Shown here piece after piece: positions 29,802 to 38,466 of a stretch of DNA of 64,000 nt (positions are counted from its first letter, which is position 1; each line of letters starts with the position of its first letter). The stretch is from Selenomonas ruminantium subsp. lactilytica TAM6421 (GTDB lineage Bacteria; Bacillota; Negativicutes; Selenomonadales; Selenomonadaceae). The stretch covers positions 2,108,001 through 2,172,000 of the forward strand of contig NC_017068.1 of NCBI RefSeq assembly GCF_000284095.1, in the 5' to 3' direction. Position numbers and translations under genes: made by a program. The notes beneath the pieces are model-generated. The model saw only the letters and a program-made list of their open reading frames with translations, ran no database searches and was not told the DNA's origin.

Positions 29802-30731
29802 TTACATTTGTCCACTGGCAATTTCCCTTTGTCTTTCCTGTTCCTCCAGCCATTTACGGCGGGCATCCTGATAGCTCTCGCAAGCCAATGTAAAGCCCTT
29901 GCCGGACACCTCGGAAGTATCGGACACGATCATGAAGGCCTGAGGATCATAATGGTCAACGATGGCCTTAACCCGGCTGACCTGCGTCAGGCGGACCACA
30001 ACGAACAGGACTTCCTTATTCTCCCGGGAAAAGCCGCCCTTGCCATCGAGATAGGTCACACCGCGATGAACATTTTCCATGATTTCCTGACAGATACGCT
30101 CTGCCGCCGGAGATACGATGAAAATCGACTTTTCCCGGTTCAGGCCGGCTGCCACACGATTGGTGAGCTCTGCCGTCACATAGATGGATACCAGCGTATA
30201 GAGGGCTTCATCCATGCTGAACATCCAGGCTGAAGCCATGACGATAATGAAGTTCATCACAAAGATACAGGTTCCCATATCCAAAGAATAGAACTTCTTG
30301 GCCACGGCCCCCAGCACATCCAGACCGCCGGTATTGGCATTGGCCCGGAAGATGATGCCAAAGCCGATGCCCGCCAACACGCCCCCAAAGATGGCATTGA
30401 GCATGCCATCCTGGGTGATGTTCCAAGCCACCATAAAATGGGTGGCATCGAGGATCAGGGACAGTACCACCGTGCCCACAATGGTATCCCAGGCATAGAG
30501 CCGGCCAAACACCCGATAGGCCAGATACAGAATCGGCAGATTGTAGACGATATTCTGCATACCGACCGGCAACCCTGTCAGATAGTAGATAATCAAGGCA
30601 ATACCACTGATCCCGCCGGTCAACAGATGGGCAGGGATAATAAAGAGGTTAAACCCCAAACAGACAATCAGCGCCCCCAGGGTAATCTGCAGGTAGCGCA
30701 AAGCCTGTTTCATAAACTCGTTCCGCAACAT
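29802..30731 (-). CDS. YitT family membrane protein (DUF2179)
   Basis: A 309-residue inner-membrane protein with five or six helices (TLGALIVCLGFNLFIIP, IVYNLPILYLAYRVFG and others) and a cytoplasmic C-terminal DUF2179 domain of about 100 residues (GKGGFSRENKEVLFVVV). The transport function of YitT proteins is unknown. AGGA stands eight bases before the ATG at 30731; an ATG six codons later is possible. It lies between nif3 and leuS with short gaps. Confidence 0.85.
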   Translation of the reverse strand: MLRNEFMKQALRYLQITLGALIVCLGFNLFIIPAHLLTGGISGIALIIYYLTGLPVGMQNIVYNLPILYLAYRVFGRLYAWDTIVGTVVLSLILDATHFMVAWNITQDGMLNAIFGGVLAGIGFGIIFRANANTGGLDVLGAVAKKFYSLDMGTCIFVMNFIIVMASAWMFSMDEALYTLVSIYVTAELTNRVAAGLNREKSIFIVSPAAERICQEIMENVHRGVTYLDGKGGFSRENKEVLFVVVRLTQVSRVKAIVDHYDPQAFMIVSDTSEVSGKGFTLACESYQDARRKWLEEQERQREIASGQM

Positions 30732-30755
30732 ACATTCATTCCTAAAACTTTTTAT

Positions 30756-31559
30756 TTATATTACCGTAAAGAAATCCCGGGATTCCCGATCCGCGATGAC
30801 TTCCATATTGTATTCGGCCAGTTCCTCGGTCAGCCGCTGGCGCAGGACCTCCACCACCGGGAATTCCGTGGCAAAATGACCGGCATCGATCACATGCATG
30901 CCAAGTTCCACAGCCATCTGGGCTTCGTGGTACTTCACATCTCCGGTCACATAGGCATCAGCCCCCATAAAGGCCGCCTTCTGGATAAATTCAGCGCCGC
31001 TGCCGCTGCAAAGGGCCACCTTGCGCACAGGACGCTGGCCAGCATGCACCAGCCGCACATGTTCCGTAGGCAGGACATCCCTGACCTGACCGGCAAAATC
31101 CTCCACTGTCATGGGTGCAGACAGGCTGCCCATGCGCCCCAGACTTTCCATTGTGCCATCTGCCTCCTGGGACGTAATCACAAAGGTGGATAACCTGCCC
31201 AGGCCAATTTTCTCCGCCAATACATCATTGACACCGCCCACAGCGATATCCAGATTGGTATGGGCCGCCGCCACAGCGATATCATGCTTCAGCAGCTGCT
31301 GGAGTCTCGCCCCTAACGGCAGATCCGTGCGGATTTTTTTGAGCCCCTTGAAAATCAAGGGATGATGAGCCACAATCATATCCGCACCCTCGCGGATAGC
31401 CTGCTCCACCACGCCATCGCTGACATCCAGGCACACGAGGATTTTCCGGATATCCTGATTGAACGCACCGACCAGCAGCCCCGGATTATCCCAGTCCTCC
31501 GCCAGCCGTTTGGGAGCAATGCGCTCCAATGCATCCATCACAACCTGACACTTTACCAT
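30756..31559 (-). CDS. Nif3-like dinuclear metal-centre protein
   Basis: A 267-residue Nif3/DUF34 (YqfO-like) protein. Metal ligands are recognisable in VAHHPLIFKG and AAHTNLDIA, with HVIDAGHFATE and E near the C-terminus. The family acts as a metal-dependent hydrolase or GTP-cyclohydrolase-like protein of unclear substrate. The ATG at 31559 overlaps the trmK stop by seven bases; the longer frame adds 53 residues in the trmK coding region. The trmK-nif3 pair is typical for Firmicutes. Confidence 0.88.
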   Translation of the reverse strand: MVKCQVVMDALERIAPKRLAEDWDNPGLLVGAFNQDIRKILVCLDVSDGVVEQAIREGADMIVAHHPLIFKGLKKIRTDLPLGARLQQLLKHDIAVAAAHTNLDIAVGGVNDVLAEKIGLGRLSTFVITSQEADGTMESLGRMGSLSAPMTVEDFAGQVRDVLPTEHVRLVHAGQRPVRKVALCSGSGAEFIQKAAFMGADAYVTGDVKYHEAQMAVELGMHVIDAGHFATEFPVVEVLRQRLTEELAEYNMEVIADRESRDFFTVI

Positions 31560-32242
31560 TTGAGCCGTTCCTCCAAAGCCTTGACACGTCGCTTGATCAC
31601 ACCATAACGGCGATCGCCTTTCGCCCGCTCGCTTTTCTCCATGCCGTTCAGGATGCGGCGCTGCTGGAACAGCAGAGCCTCGATATGATGACGGAGCAGA
31701 GGCGGTTTCTTCTTCCAAAGCTTCGGCCCCACCAGCAGGTCGAGCCCCGAGGGTTTCTTACGCTCCCCCTTCTCCGCCTTGATGATTTCGTAAATGCGGC
31801 CATCGTCGATGACGAGATTCTCGTCCACGATATGCCATGCATGGTCATAAAGCCATTCCCGCAATTCCGGCGCGCCATTCATGGGCTGGAGCACCAGCGT
31901 CTCGAGCTGCTCCGTCACAGCCGGCTGAGCTTCCAATATGGTATTCATCAGGATGCCGCCCATACCGGCAATGCAGATGGTATCCACCTCTCCGGGCTGC
32001 AACACGGCCAGTCCGTCGCCCATGCGTACGGAAATCTGTTCCTCACCGATGGCATTTTCATGCACCGTGCGTTTCGCCGCCTCGTAAGGGCCACGGTTCA
32101 AATCCCCAGCCACTACAAAATCAGATTTGCCCTGCTGGATAAGTGCCACAGCCAGATAGCCATGATCCGTGCCGATATCCGCCACCCGGCTTTTCTCCGG
32201 CACGAAATCAGCCAGGGCCTGTAATCTGTCATCCAAATGCAT
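31553..32242 (-). CDS. trmK: tRNA (adenine-22-N1)-methyltransferase TrmK
   Basis: Makes m1A22 in tRNA using SAM. The signature RVADIGTDHGYLAVALIQ (SAM motif with the catalytic-site Asp-His) and AGMGGILM are visible. Its 229 residues are normal, with a C-terminal coiled region. AAGGGAGG precedes the ATG. It follows cobC by 20 bases and overlaps nif3, so the cobalamin cluster probably reads through into trmK and nif3. Confidence 0.92.
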   Translation of the reverse strand: MHLDDRLQALADFVPEKSRVADIGTDHGYLAVALIQQGKSDFVVAGDLNRGPYEAAKRTVHENAIGEEQISVRMGDGLAVLQPGEVDTICIAGMGGILMNTILEAQPAVTEQLETLVLQPMNGAPELREWLYDHAWHIVDENLVIDDGRIYEIIKAEKGERKKPSGLDLLVGPKLWKKKPPLLRHHIEALLFQQRRILNGMEKSERAKGDRRYGVIKRRVKALEERLKW

Positions 32243-32262
32243 AAGAATGCCTCCCTTCTATC

Positions 32263-32895
32263 TTAAATGATTCCCTGTTGCTGTTCACTGCCAAGATGCG
32301 CCGTACTGTTCAGCAATTCTACCGTAGGCGCAGCATCGGCATCATATCGCACGATATTCACCGCCGTGTTGAACTGGCGGATGCTCCAAAGGTACTGCAA
32401 AGGCATATGCAGCGCTGCCGTCAATAGCGTGCGCAGTACTGCACCATGGGCCACAATGACGATGGTCTGCCCCTCATGTTTGGCCACAAGCTCCTCCAGC
32501 CTTGCCGAAGCCCGTTTCTGCACGGCGGGAAAATTCTCACCCTCGGGAATCTCCAGGATATCCGGATGCTGCAGGAAATTGCCCATAGCCTCCGGCCATT
32601 TGGCCACGATCTGCTCATAGGTCAGCCCTTCCCACTCCCCGAAGCTGATTTCCCGGAAAGCAGGTTCTGCCTGCACTGTCAGGCCGAAGCGAGCCGCGAT
32701 GGTCTCTGCTGTCACCATCGCCCGCTGCAGATCACTGGCATAAATCGCATCTATCTTCTTCACAGGGAAGTTTTCCGCCAGCTTCGCCGCCTGCTCTTTC
32801 CCGGCGACGGTAAGCTGCACATCCGACTGCCCCTGATAACGTCCATTCACATTCCATTCCGTCTGTCCATGACGGACAAAAATAACCTTTGTCAA
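32263..32895 (-). CDS. cobC: Histidine phosphatase, probable alpha-ribazole phosphatase
   Basis: A 210-residue histidine phosphatase: RHGQTEWN carries the nucleophilic His, with the second His in VAHGAVLR and ASDLQRAMVTAE between. Alone it could be any phosphoglycerate-mutase-like phosphatase. The coupling to cobD, cbiA and pduX makes CobC (removal of the phosphate from alpha-ribazole or adenosylcobalamin phosphate) the best reading. The start is a TTG that overlaps the cobD stop (TTGA), eight bases after GGAGG. Confidence 0.78.
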   Translation of the reverse strand: MTKVIFVRHGQTEWNVNGRYQGQSDVQLTVAGKEQAAKLAENFPVKKIDAIYASDLQRAMVTAETIAARFGLTVQAEPAFREISFGEWEGLTYEQIVAKWPEAMGNFLQHPDILEIPEGENFPAVQKRASARLEELVAKHEGQTIVIVAHGAVLRTLLTAALHMPLQYLWSIRQFNTAVNIVRYDADAAPTVELLNSTAHLGSEQQQGII

Positions 32896-33962
32896 ACTAC
32901 TGCCTCCAATGATTTCAGCATCTGTTCATTTTCCTCCCGGGTGCGCACCGCCAGGCGAATGTATTGCTGGCCCTCAAGCCCCGCATAGTTGGCACAATTG
33001 CGCACCAAAACGCCCTGCCTACGCATCCGCGCCGTAAGTTCATCGCTGGTCAGGCCCGTATCTGCCACCCCCGCCATAATAAAGTTCACGCTGGGTTGCA
33101 GCGGGCATATGCCCCGGATCTCACCAAGTCTGGCATAAAGCCAATCCTTCTCCTGCTGCACGAACCTGCGGCTCTCTCTATGATACTCCTTTAAGCCCAA
33201 TGCCGCAACACCTGCTGCCTGTGCCAGACTGTTGACATTCCAGACATCCCTGCCCTGCTCCAGCCGCTTGACCAACGCCTCATGACCACTGGCAAATCCG
33301 ATGCGGATGCCGGGCATGGCATAAAATTTCGTCAGGGAACGCACCACCAACAGATGGCGATACTCACCGACCAGATCCCGGACAGTATATTGTTCCTGCT
33401 CCGGCAGGAAATCCAAAAAGGACTCGTCCACCACGGTCCAGATGCCACGCTCTTCCGAAAAAGACAAATAAGCGGCCAACTGCTTCCTGGTCAATAATTT
33501 TCCGGTGGGATTGTTGGGATTGCCCAGGAAGATGCAATCCACCTGCCCCAATTCCTGTTGCAAGCGATCAATATCCACCTGGAAATCCTCAGTGGCCCGC
33601 AATTGGGCAAAGACGATTTCTGCCCCCACGGCCTCTGCCGCCCGCTGGTAATCGCTGAAGGAGGGCACTGGCAGCCCCACCCGTTTTGGTCTGATCATAT
33701 GCAGCAGCAGGTAAAAAAGCTCTGCGGCCCCATTGCCCAACAGCAGCTGCTCCTGCGGCAAACCATAATGACTGGCCAGCGCTGCCTTCAGTTTCCGTGC
33801 CGCAGGATCTGGATAATGCACGATTCCATCGATATTTTGGGCAATGGCCTGCCTGACCTCCGGCGCCAGCCCTAAGGGGTTGATATTGGCCGAAAAATCC
33901 AGCCATCTGCCCCCGACAGGCGGCGCCGTATAGATATTGCCCCCATGCTCAAATTTCTCCAT
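32892..33962 (-). CDS. cobD: Threonine-phosphate decarboxylase CobD
   Basis: A PLP-dependent class II aminotransferase-fold enzyme that decarboxylates L-threonine phosphate to aminopropanol phosphate, the cobamide linker. FSANINPLG, LGNPNNPTGKLL, VVDESFLDFLPE and the PLP lysine in VRSLTKFYAMPGIRIG are present. HisC is the close alternative, but the neighbours decide for CobD. I chose the ATG at 33962 (MEKFEHGGNIYTA, 356 residues); the frame begins 25 codons earlier inside cbiA. It overlaps cbiA by 14 bases and cobC by 4. Confidence 0.9.
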   Translation of the reverse strand: MEKFEHGGNIYTAPPVGGRWLDFSANINPLGLAPEVRQAIAQNIDGIVHYPDPAARKLKAALASHYGLPQEQLLLGNGAAELFYLLLHMIRPKRVGLPVPSFSDYQRAAEAVGAEIVFAQLRATEDFQVDIDRLQQELGQVDCIFLGNPNNPTGKLLTRKQLAAYLSFSEERGIWTVVDESFLDFLPEQEQYTVRDLVGEYRHLLVVRSLTKFYAMPGIRIGFASGHEALVKRLEQGRDVWNVNSLAQAAGVAALGLKEYHRESRRFVQQEKDWLYARLGEIRGICPLQPSVNFIMAGVADTGLTSDELTARMRRQGVLVRNCANYAGLEGQQYIRLAVRTREENEQMLKSLEAVV

Positions 33963-35346
33963 CGTGATGCCCCCGTTTTTTCCCGTAATCTGCACATTGC
34001 TGCGCGAAACTTGCGGCCGCCTCCGGACAGCCGGCAAAATGCAGATGCAGGTAACTGCCCAAAGCGTGATTTACCTGCTGGCCTGCCGGATATCTGCTAT
34101 CGTTCCGCAGTTTCCGGAATACAAAGGGCGCCATATCCGGCTTCACCGGTTCCCGCTCCGTGGAAAAATGGAATTCATGGCCTTTCAGCTTTACGCCGGC
34201 CTTCCCCAACAGAGAATCCTGCTGCAGTTCCGCCTCCACATAGCCGACCATCTGCAGTTTTTCCTTCATCACCGCCTGTCCGGCAAACACGCCGGCCATC
34301 TCATAAACCTGCCCGGCGAAATCCTGCAGGGATTCCAGCAAATACATATAGCCGCCGCATTCCGCCAACATGGGCATCCCCGCCTCGGCCTGCTGGCGTA
34401 TTTCCCTCCGCAGGTCTGCATTGGCCATCAGTTCAGCAGCAAACATCTCCGGAAAGCCCCCGCCGATAAAGAGGCCATCCACATCGGGCAAGGCCTTGTC
34501 ATGCAGGGGACTGAAGGGCACAATCTCCGCCCCCTGCCGCTCCAACACCTTGATGCTGGCGGGATAGTAAAAGGAAAAGGCCTCGTCCCGGGCGACGCCG
34601 ATACGGCATCTATGGGCATTTTCCCTGCTTTCCGTCACAGCCACCGGCAATGGTGCTGCCTTGCGGGCTAAAACCAGCAGTTTATCCAGCTCCAGGCTCT
34701 TGCCCACGGCCTGCCCCATATGATCAATCAGTTCCCGTTCCTGATTTTCCTCCACCGGCAGCAATCCCAGATGACGTTCCGGCATATGCAGGGTTTCATC
34801 CCGATGCAGGGCGCCAAAGACTTCCATGCCGATTCCTGCCATAGCTTCACGGATCATGGCTTCATGGGTTGCCGAACCCAGGCGGTTCACGATAACACCA
34901 GCCAGCTGCACCTCTTTGTCGTAATCGCGGAATCCCTGGGCAATGGCCGCCGCCGAAGCCCCCATGGACTTGGCATCGATCACCAGCAGGACCGGAGCCT
35001 GGATCAGTTTGGCAATCTCAGCCGTAGAACTGATGCCCAGCCGCCCACCATCATAGAGCCCCATAACCCCTTCAATGATGGCAATATCCGCATCTGCCGC
35101 CTCCGTGGCCAGGATTTCCGGCAACACCTCCGCCGGCGTCAGCCAGCTGTCCAGATTATGGGCAGGACGGCCACTGGCCAGTGCATGATAGCCCGGATCG
35201 ATATAATCCGGGCCAGCCTTGAAGGATTGAACCTGCAGCCCCTTTTGCCGCAGAGCCGCCAACAGCCCCGTAACAATGGTGGTCTTGCCTGCGCCGGACT
35301 GCGTAGCCGCAATGACCAGCCGTGGTATATTCTTCAACGTCTTCAT
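33949..35346 (-). CDS. cbiA: Cobyrinate a,c-diamide synthase CbiA
   Basis: An ATP- and glutamine-dependent amidating enzyme of corrin-ring synthesis. The N-terminal P-loop-like IAATQSGAGKTTIVTGLL and GPDYIDPGYH belong to the synthetase domain; the class I glutaminase domain carries the nucleophile Cys in LAECGGYMYL and the His in HEFHFST. Its 465 residues are normal. It overlaps pduX by four bases (ATGA type) and cobD by 14. Confidence 0.93.
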   Translation of the reverse strand: MKTLKNIPRLVIAATQSGAGKTTIVTGLLAALRQKGLQVQSFKAGPDYIDPGYHALASGRPAHNLDSWLTPAEVLPEILATEAADADIAIIEGVMGLYDGGRLGISSTAEIAKLIQAPVLLVIDAKSMGASAAAIAQGFRDYDKEVQLAGVIVNRLGSATHEAMIREAMAGIGMEVFGALHRDETLHMPERHLGLLPVEENQERELIDHMGQAVGKSLELDKLLVLARKAAPLPVAVTESRENAHRCRIGVARDEAFSFYYPASIKVLERQGAEIVPFSPLHDKALPDVDGLFIGGGFPEMFAAELMANADLRREIRQQAEAGMPMLAECGGYMYLLESLQDFAGQVYEMAGVFAGQAVMKEKLQMVGYVEAELQQDSLLGKAGVKLKGHEFHFSTEREPVKPDMAPFVFRKLRNDSRYPAGQQVNHALGSYLHLHFAGCPEAAASFAQQCADYGKKRGHHDGEI

Positions 35347-36212
35347 AATCTTTCAACCTCCACCCCGCCGGAACGCAAATTGACCAGCTCCATAAATTCC
35401 ACGCCTGACTGACGGGCAATCGCAGCAGCCCGGCGGCGCAGCTCAGCATCTGCTATGCCGCTGCCCCATAACAGGCCAAGTACAGTACCGCTATGGGCGG
35501 CATTGATCCCCAAGGCGCCGGCTTCTTTCCCCAGCTGCCAGACCTTGGCCAAATCTTTTTTATAGAGCAGTTCCTGATTGCCAAAGGCACTGCGCGTGGC
35601 GGCCTTAGCCAAAAGTTCCGCCTGACACAGTTCCATGGCCTGCCGAAAATCCGCCAGCAATGCACTGCTGCCAGCTTCCCTATCGTCAGCCGCCGACCTT
35701 TCCTGATGGAAGGAGCAGGTATCCACCGTCCCCCCTGTATCAAACATGGTGATACGGATTGCAGGCAGTCGGTCATAACGGGCCAGCACCCGGCCATTTA
35801 TATGATCCATAAGCACGATGCCCGGATAGAAAATGCCGTCCGTGGGCTCGATCTGCGTGGCAATATCCATAATGAACTGCGGCGACCATTCTTTTTGCAG
35901 GGCTTCCAGCACCGCTGCCACCACCGCGGCAATATCTGCACTGGAAGACGCCATGCCCTTCCCCTGGGGAAGTTCCGAACACAGCTGCAAACCGTACGGA
36001 AAATCTTCATAACCCAATGCCTGTAAGGTCAGCTTCAGCGCCTGCTGAGATTTATCCCCCAGCCCTGTGATGCCTGAAAACTGACTGCTGACTTTCACCG
36101 TCGTATAGCGGTCAATGGGGCAAGTTCCCAAAAAGTCCCCGCCATTTGCCCGGCCCTGCACCAATTCCCCACAGGAACCGGGAACGCGCACCATCAATTC
36201 CATAAGTCCCAC
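35343..36212 (-). CDS. pduX: L-threonine kinase PduX-type (GHMP kinase)
   Basis: A GHMP-family kinase of 289 residues with RVPGSCGELVQG at the N-terminus and the ATP-binding LPQGKGMASSSADIAAVV. PduX phosphorylates L-threonine, giving the substrate of CobD, and the gene order pduX-cbiA-cobD-cobC fits that. The frame opens with GTG (36212); ATG codons at 36203 and 36194 are alternatives, none with a strong ribosome-binding site. It is the first gene of the cobalamin cluster. No cobalamin riboswitch fits in the 160-base spacer. Confidence 0.87.
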   Translation of the reverse strand: MGLMELMVRVPGSCGELVQGRANGGDFLGTCPIDRYTTVKVSSQFSGITGLGDKSQQALKLTLQALGYEDFPYGLQLCSELPQGKGMASSSADIAAVVAAVLEALQKEWSPQFIMDIATQIEPTDGIFYPGIVLMDHINGRVLARYDRLPAIRITMFDTGGTVDTCSFHQERSAADDREAGSSALLADFRQAMELCQAELLAKAATRSAFGNQELLYKKDLAKVWQLGKEAGALGINAAHSGTVLGLLWGSGIADAELRRRAAAIARQSGVEFMELVNLRSGGVEVERL

Positions 36213-36250
36213 ATCCGTTTTCCACTTGCCTACCTGATTTATACCATACT

Positions 36251-36279
36251 ATTGTAACCGAAAAACCAGCCACACACAA
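36251..36279 (-). promoter_or_regulatory. Promoter of the pduX-cbiA-cobD-cobC operon
   Basis: On the minus strand TTGTGT and TACAAT are 17 bases apart, about 40 bases upstream of pduX. Confidence 0.55.
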
Positions 36280-36374
36280 GGCAGGGACAAATTTCCCCAC
36301 CTTCCCGACTAACACTATGCGAACAGGCCAAACCATGATAAACTGAAACGAGAAGAATGCAACGGAGGCTGAAT

Positions 36375-37598
36375 ATGGAAATCACAGGCATCATTGCCGA
36401 ATACAATCCCTTTCACTTAGGACATCTCTATCAGATTGAAAAGATCCGGGAACAAGGCGACTCCCTCGTCATCGCCGTGATGAGCGGCAGCTTCACCCAG
36501 CGGGGTGAAGCCGCTGTCTTTGACAAATGGCAGCGAGCGCAATGTGCCGTCGCCAGCGGCTGCGATCTCGTGCTGGAGCTGCCCTTTGTCTTCGCCTGCC
36601 GCAGCGCCCAGGACTTTGCCCGGGGTGCCGTGACGCTGCTGCAGCGCCTGGGCATCGTGACACAGCTTGCCTTTGGTGCTGAAAGCCGCGACCTTGCCCA
36701 GCTCAAAGAGTTGGCCATGCAGATGGACGACCCTGCCCGGCAGCGGGAACTTCATGAAAGGATTGCAGCAGGAGCATCCTATGCCCAGGCATTAAACCAG
36801 GTATTGGCCGCCGATATGGAGACAACCAGACTCATGCAGCAGCCCAACAATATCCTGGCCCTGGAATATCTGCGCAGCCTCTGCCGGCTGAACCATCCCT
36901 TCAAACCGCTACTGATCCAGCGACAGGGAGCTGCTTATCATGAAAAAGCGCTCCATGTCCCCAAGGCCAGTGCCACTGCCATCCGGCAGGCCCTCTACCG
37001 GCAGGAAGATATCCCGGCTGACCTGCTGCCACCTGCCACCTATGATCTGACCAACCAGCTCCTGTATGACCAGCTGCCCCGGATGGACAGGCTGCTGCTG
37101 CCCCTGCAGGTCAAACTATTGACCAGCCGTCTGCCGGAACTGCAGGAATGCTATGGCATCAACGAAGGTCTGGAAAACCGCATCCTCGCCCATGCCAAAA
37201 CAGCCGCCAGCTGGCAGGAGCTCGTCAAAGGCGTCACCAGCAAACGCTATCCCTCCAGCCGCATTGCCCGCACCCTGCTTTATCTGTTGCTGGGGCTGAC
37301 GAAACGGGATATGGAGGCGCTTACCACAGCCGGCCCCCTCTATGCCCGCCTACTGGCCGCCAGTCCCCAGGGGAAGAAATTGCTGCGCCCCATCAAGGAG
37401 CACGGTTCCATCCCCTTGATCACCAAAACCAGCCAATACCTTACGACAAATAAAAGGCGTGGGGCCCATGATGACCTCACGCTTCTCGAACAGATGTTAA
37501 GTTTTGATACCATCGCCACAGAACTGCGGGAGCTGACCTGTCAATCTGCCACTGACCGCAATGACTTCCAGCAACCACCTTTGTTCAGCAATAAATAG
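36375..37598 (+). CDS. tmcAL: tRNA(Met) cytidine acetate ligase TmcAL (YlbM)
   Basis: A nucleotidyltransferase-like enzyme that makes N4-acetylcytidine at the wobble base of elongator tRNA(Met) from acetate and ATP. The N-terminus GIIAEYNPFHLGHLYQIEK holds the HxGH motif, and MSGSFTQRGEAAVFDKW follows. I chose the ATG at 36375 (407 residues), after CGGAGG. It is transcribed divergently from the cobalamin operon and overlaps the 3' end of the lipid kinase gene by 14 bases. Confidence 0.92.
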   Translation: MEITGIIAEYNPFHLGHLYQIEKIREQGDSLVIAVMSGSFTQRGEAAVFDKWQRAQCAVASGCDLVLELPFVFACRSAQDFARGAVTLLQRLGIVTQLAFGAESRDLAQLKELAMQMDDPARQRELHERIAAGASYAQALNQVLAADMETTRLMQQPNNILALEYLRSLCRLNHPFKPLLIQRQGAAYHEKALHVPKASATAIRQALYRQEDIPADLLPPATYDLTNQLLYDQLPRMDRLLLPLQVKLLTSRLPELQECYGINEGLENRILAHAKTAASWQELVKGVTSKRYPSSRIARTLLYLLLGLTKRDMEALTTAGPLYARLLAASPQGKKLLRPIKEHGSIPLITKTSQYLTTNKRRGAHDDLTLLEQMLSFDTIATELRELTCQSATDRNDFQQPPLFSNK

Positions 37599-38463
37599 CG
37601 ATCGCCTGGGGAATGGTCTCAATCGTCAATGGCAGCATCGGCCCTTCCTCCCCATCCAGATCGCTGGGCAATTCGCCCTCGGTCTCAATCCGGAAGTCCT
37701 TTGCCTGCAGATGCAGCACACAATCCTTTTCATTGACCGGATGACCGGCCACCAACTCTGCGGTGATTGCCATAAGCTTATGGACACCGCATTTTTTGAT
37801 GGCCAAAAGATCCAGCTTGCCATCTTCTACGGAAATGCCCGTGGCCACATTCCTCATGCTGCCCACCACGGCACTGTTGATCACGACGAACAAGAATGCC
37901 TCCAGCTCATATTTGACGCCGTCAGCTGTGATGTTCAGGGGCACGGAACGGAACTTGGGGATTTCCCCCAGACCTTTCAGATAATAGGCCATCTTGCCCA
38001 AGGAATTCTTCAGTTTTCTGGGCACCTCATGGGCGATGCAGGCCATCATGCCGGCGCTGGCCACATTGATGAAATACTGCTCCCCAACCTTGCCCACATC
38101 CATACGGCGGCAGGAACCGGCAGCAATCTTATCAAAATAAGCTTCCATATCCTCATTGATTTTAAGGTACGTAGCAAAATCATTGGAGGTGCCGCTGCCG
38201 ATGATGCCCATGGGCAGGTCAATTTTATGCTTCATCAACAGGTTGACGCACTCATGTACCGTGCCGTCTCCGCCTGCAGCCAATACGCCATCTGGTTTTA
38301 CCTCACGCAGGAAATCAACGAAATCCTCATTGCCTTCTTTTTTCGTCCGGTAAAAAAGAAGCAAAATTCCCCGCTTCTGAAAGGCTTCTACCATCCAGTC
38401 CAATTTATTCTTGAAAGCTGCATGGCCCGAAACCGGGTTATAGAACAGCACCAGCTTTTTCAA
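37585..38463 (-). CDS. Diacylglycerol kinase family lipid kinase (YegS-like)
   Basis: A 292-residue lipid kinase with the DAGK catalytic motif AAGGDGTVHECVN, the N-terminal VLFYNPVSGHA and GIIGSGTSNDFA. Such enzymes phosphorylate diacylglycerol or related lipids at the inner membrane. The start is a TTG after GGAGGCG, three bases from the flippase stop, so the two are one transcript. Confidence 0.87.
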   Translation of the reverse strand: MKKLVLFYNPVSGHAAFKNKLDWMVEAFQKRGILLLFYRTKKEGNEDFVDFLREVKPDGVLAAGGDGTVHECVNLLMKHKIDLPMGIIGSGTSNDFATYLKINEDMEAYFDKIAAGSCRRMDVGKVGEQYFINVASAGMMACIAHEVPRKLKNSLGKMAYYLKGLGEIPKFRSVPLNITADGVKYELEAFLFVVINSAVVGSMRNVATGISVEDGKLDLLAIKKCGVHKLMAITAELVAGHPVNEKDCVLHLQAKDFRIETEGELPSDLDGEEGPMLPLTIETIPQAIAIYC

Positions 38464-38466
38464 TGT

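Noticed and set aside
36213-36374. Cobalamin riboswitch before pduX
   Set aside because: Only 160 bases are shared by two divergent genes, and no B12-box-like sequence is seen.
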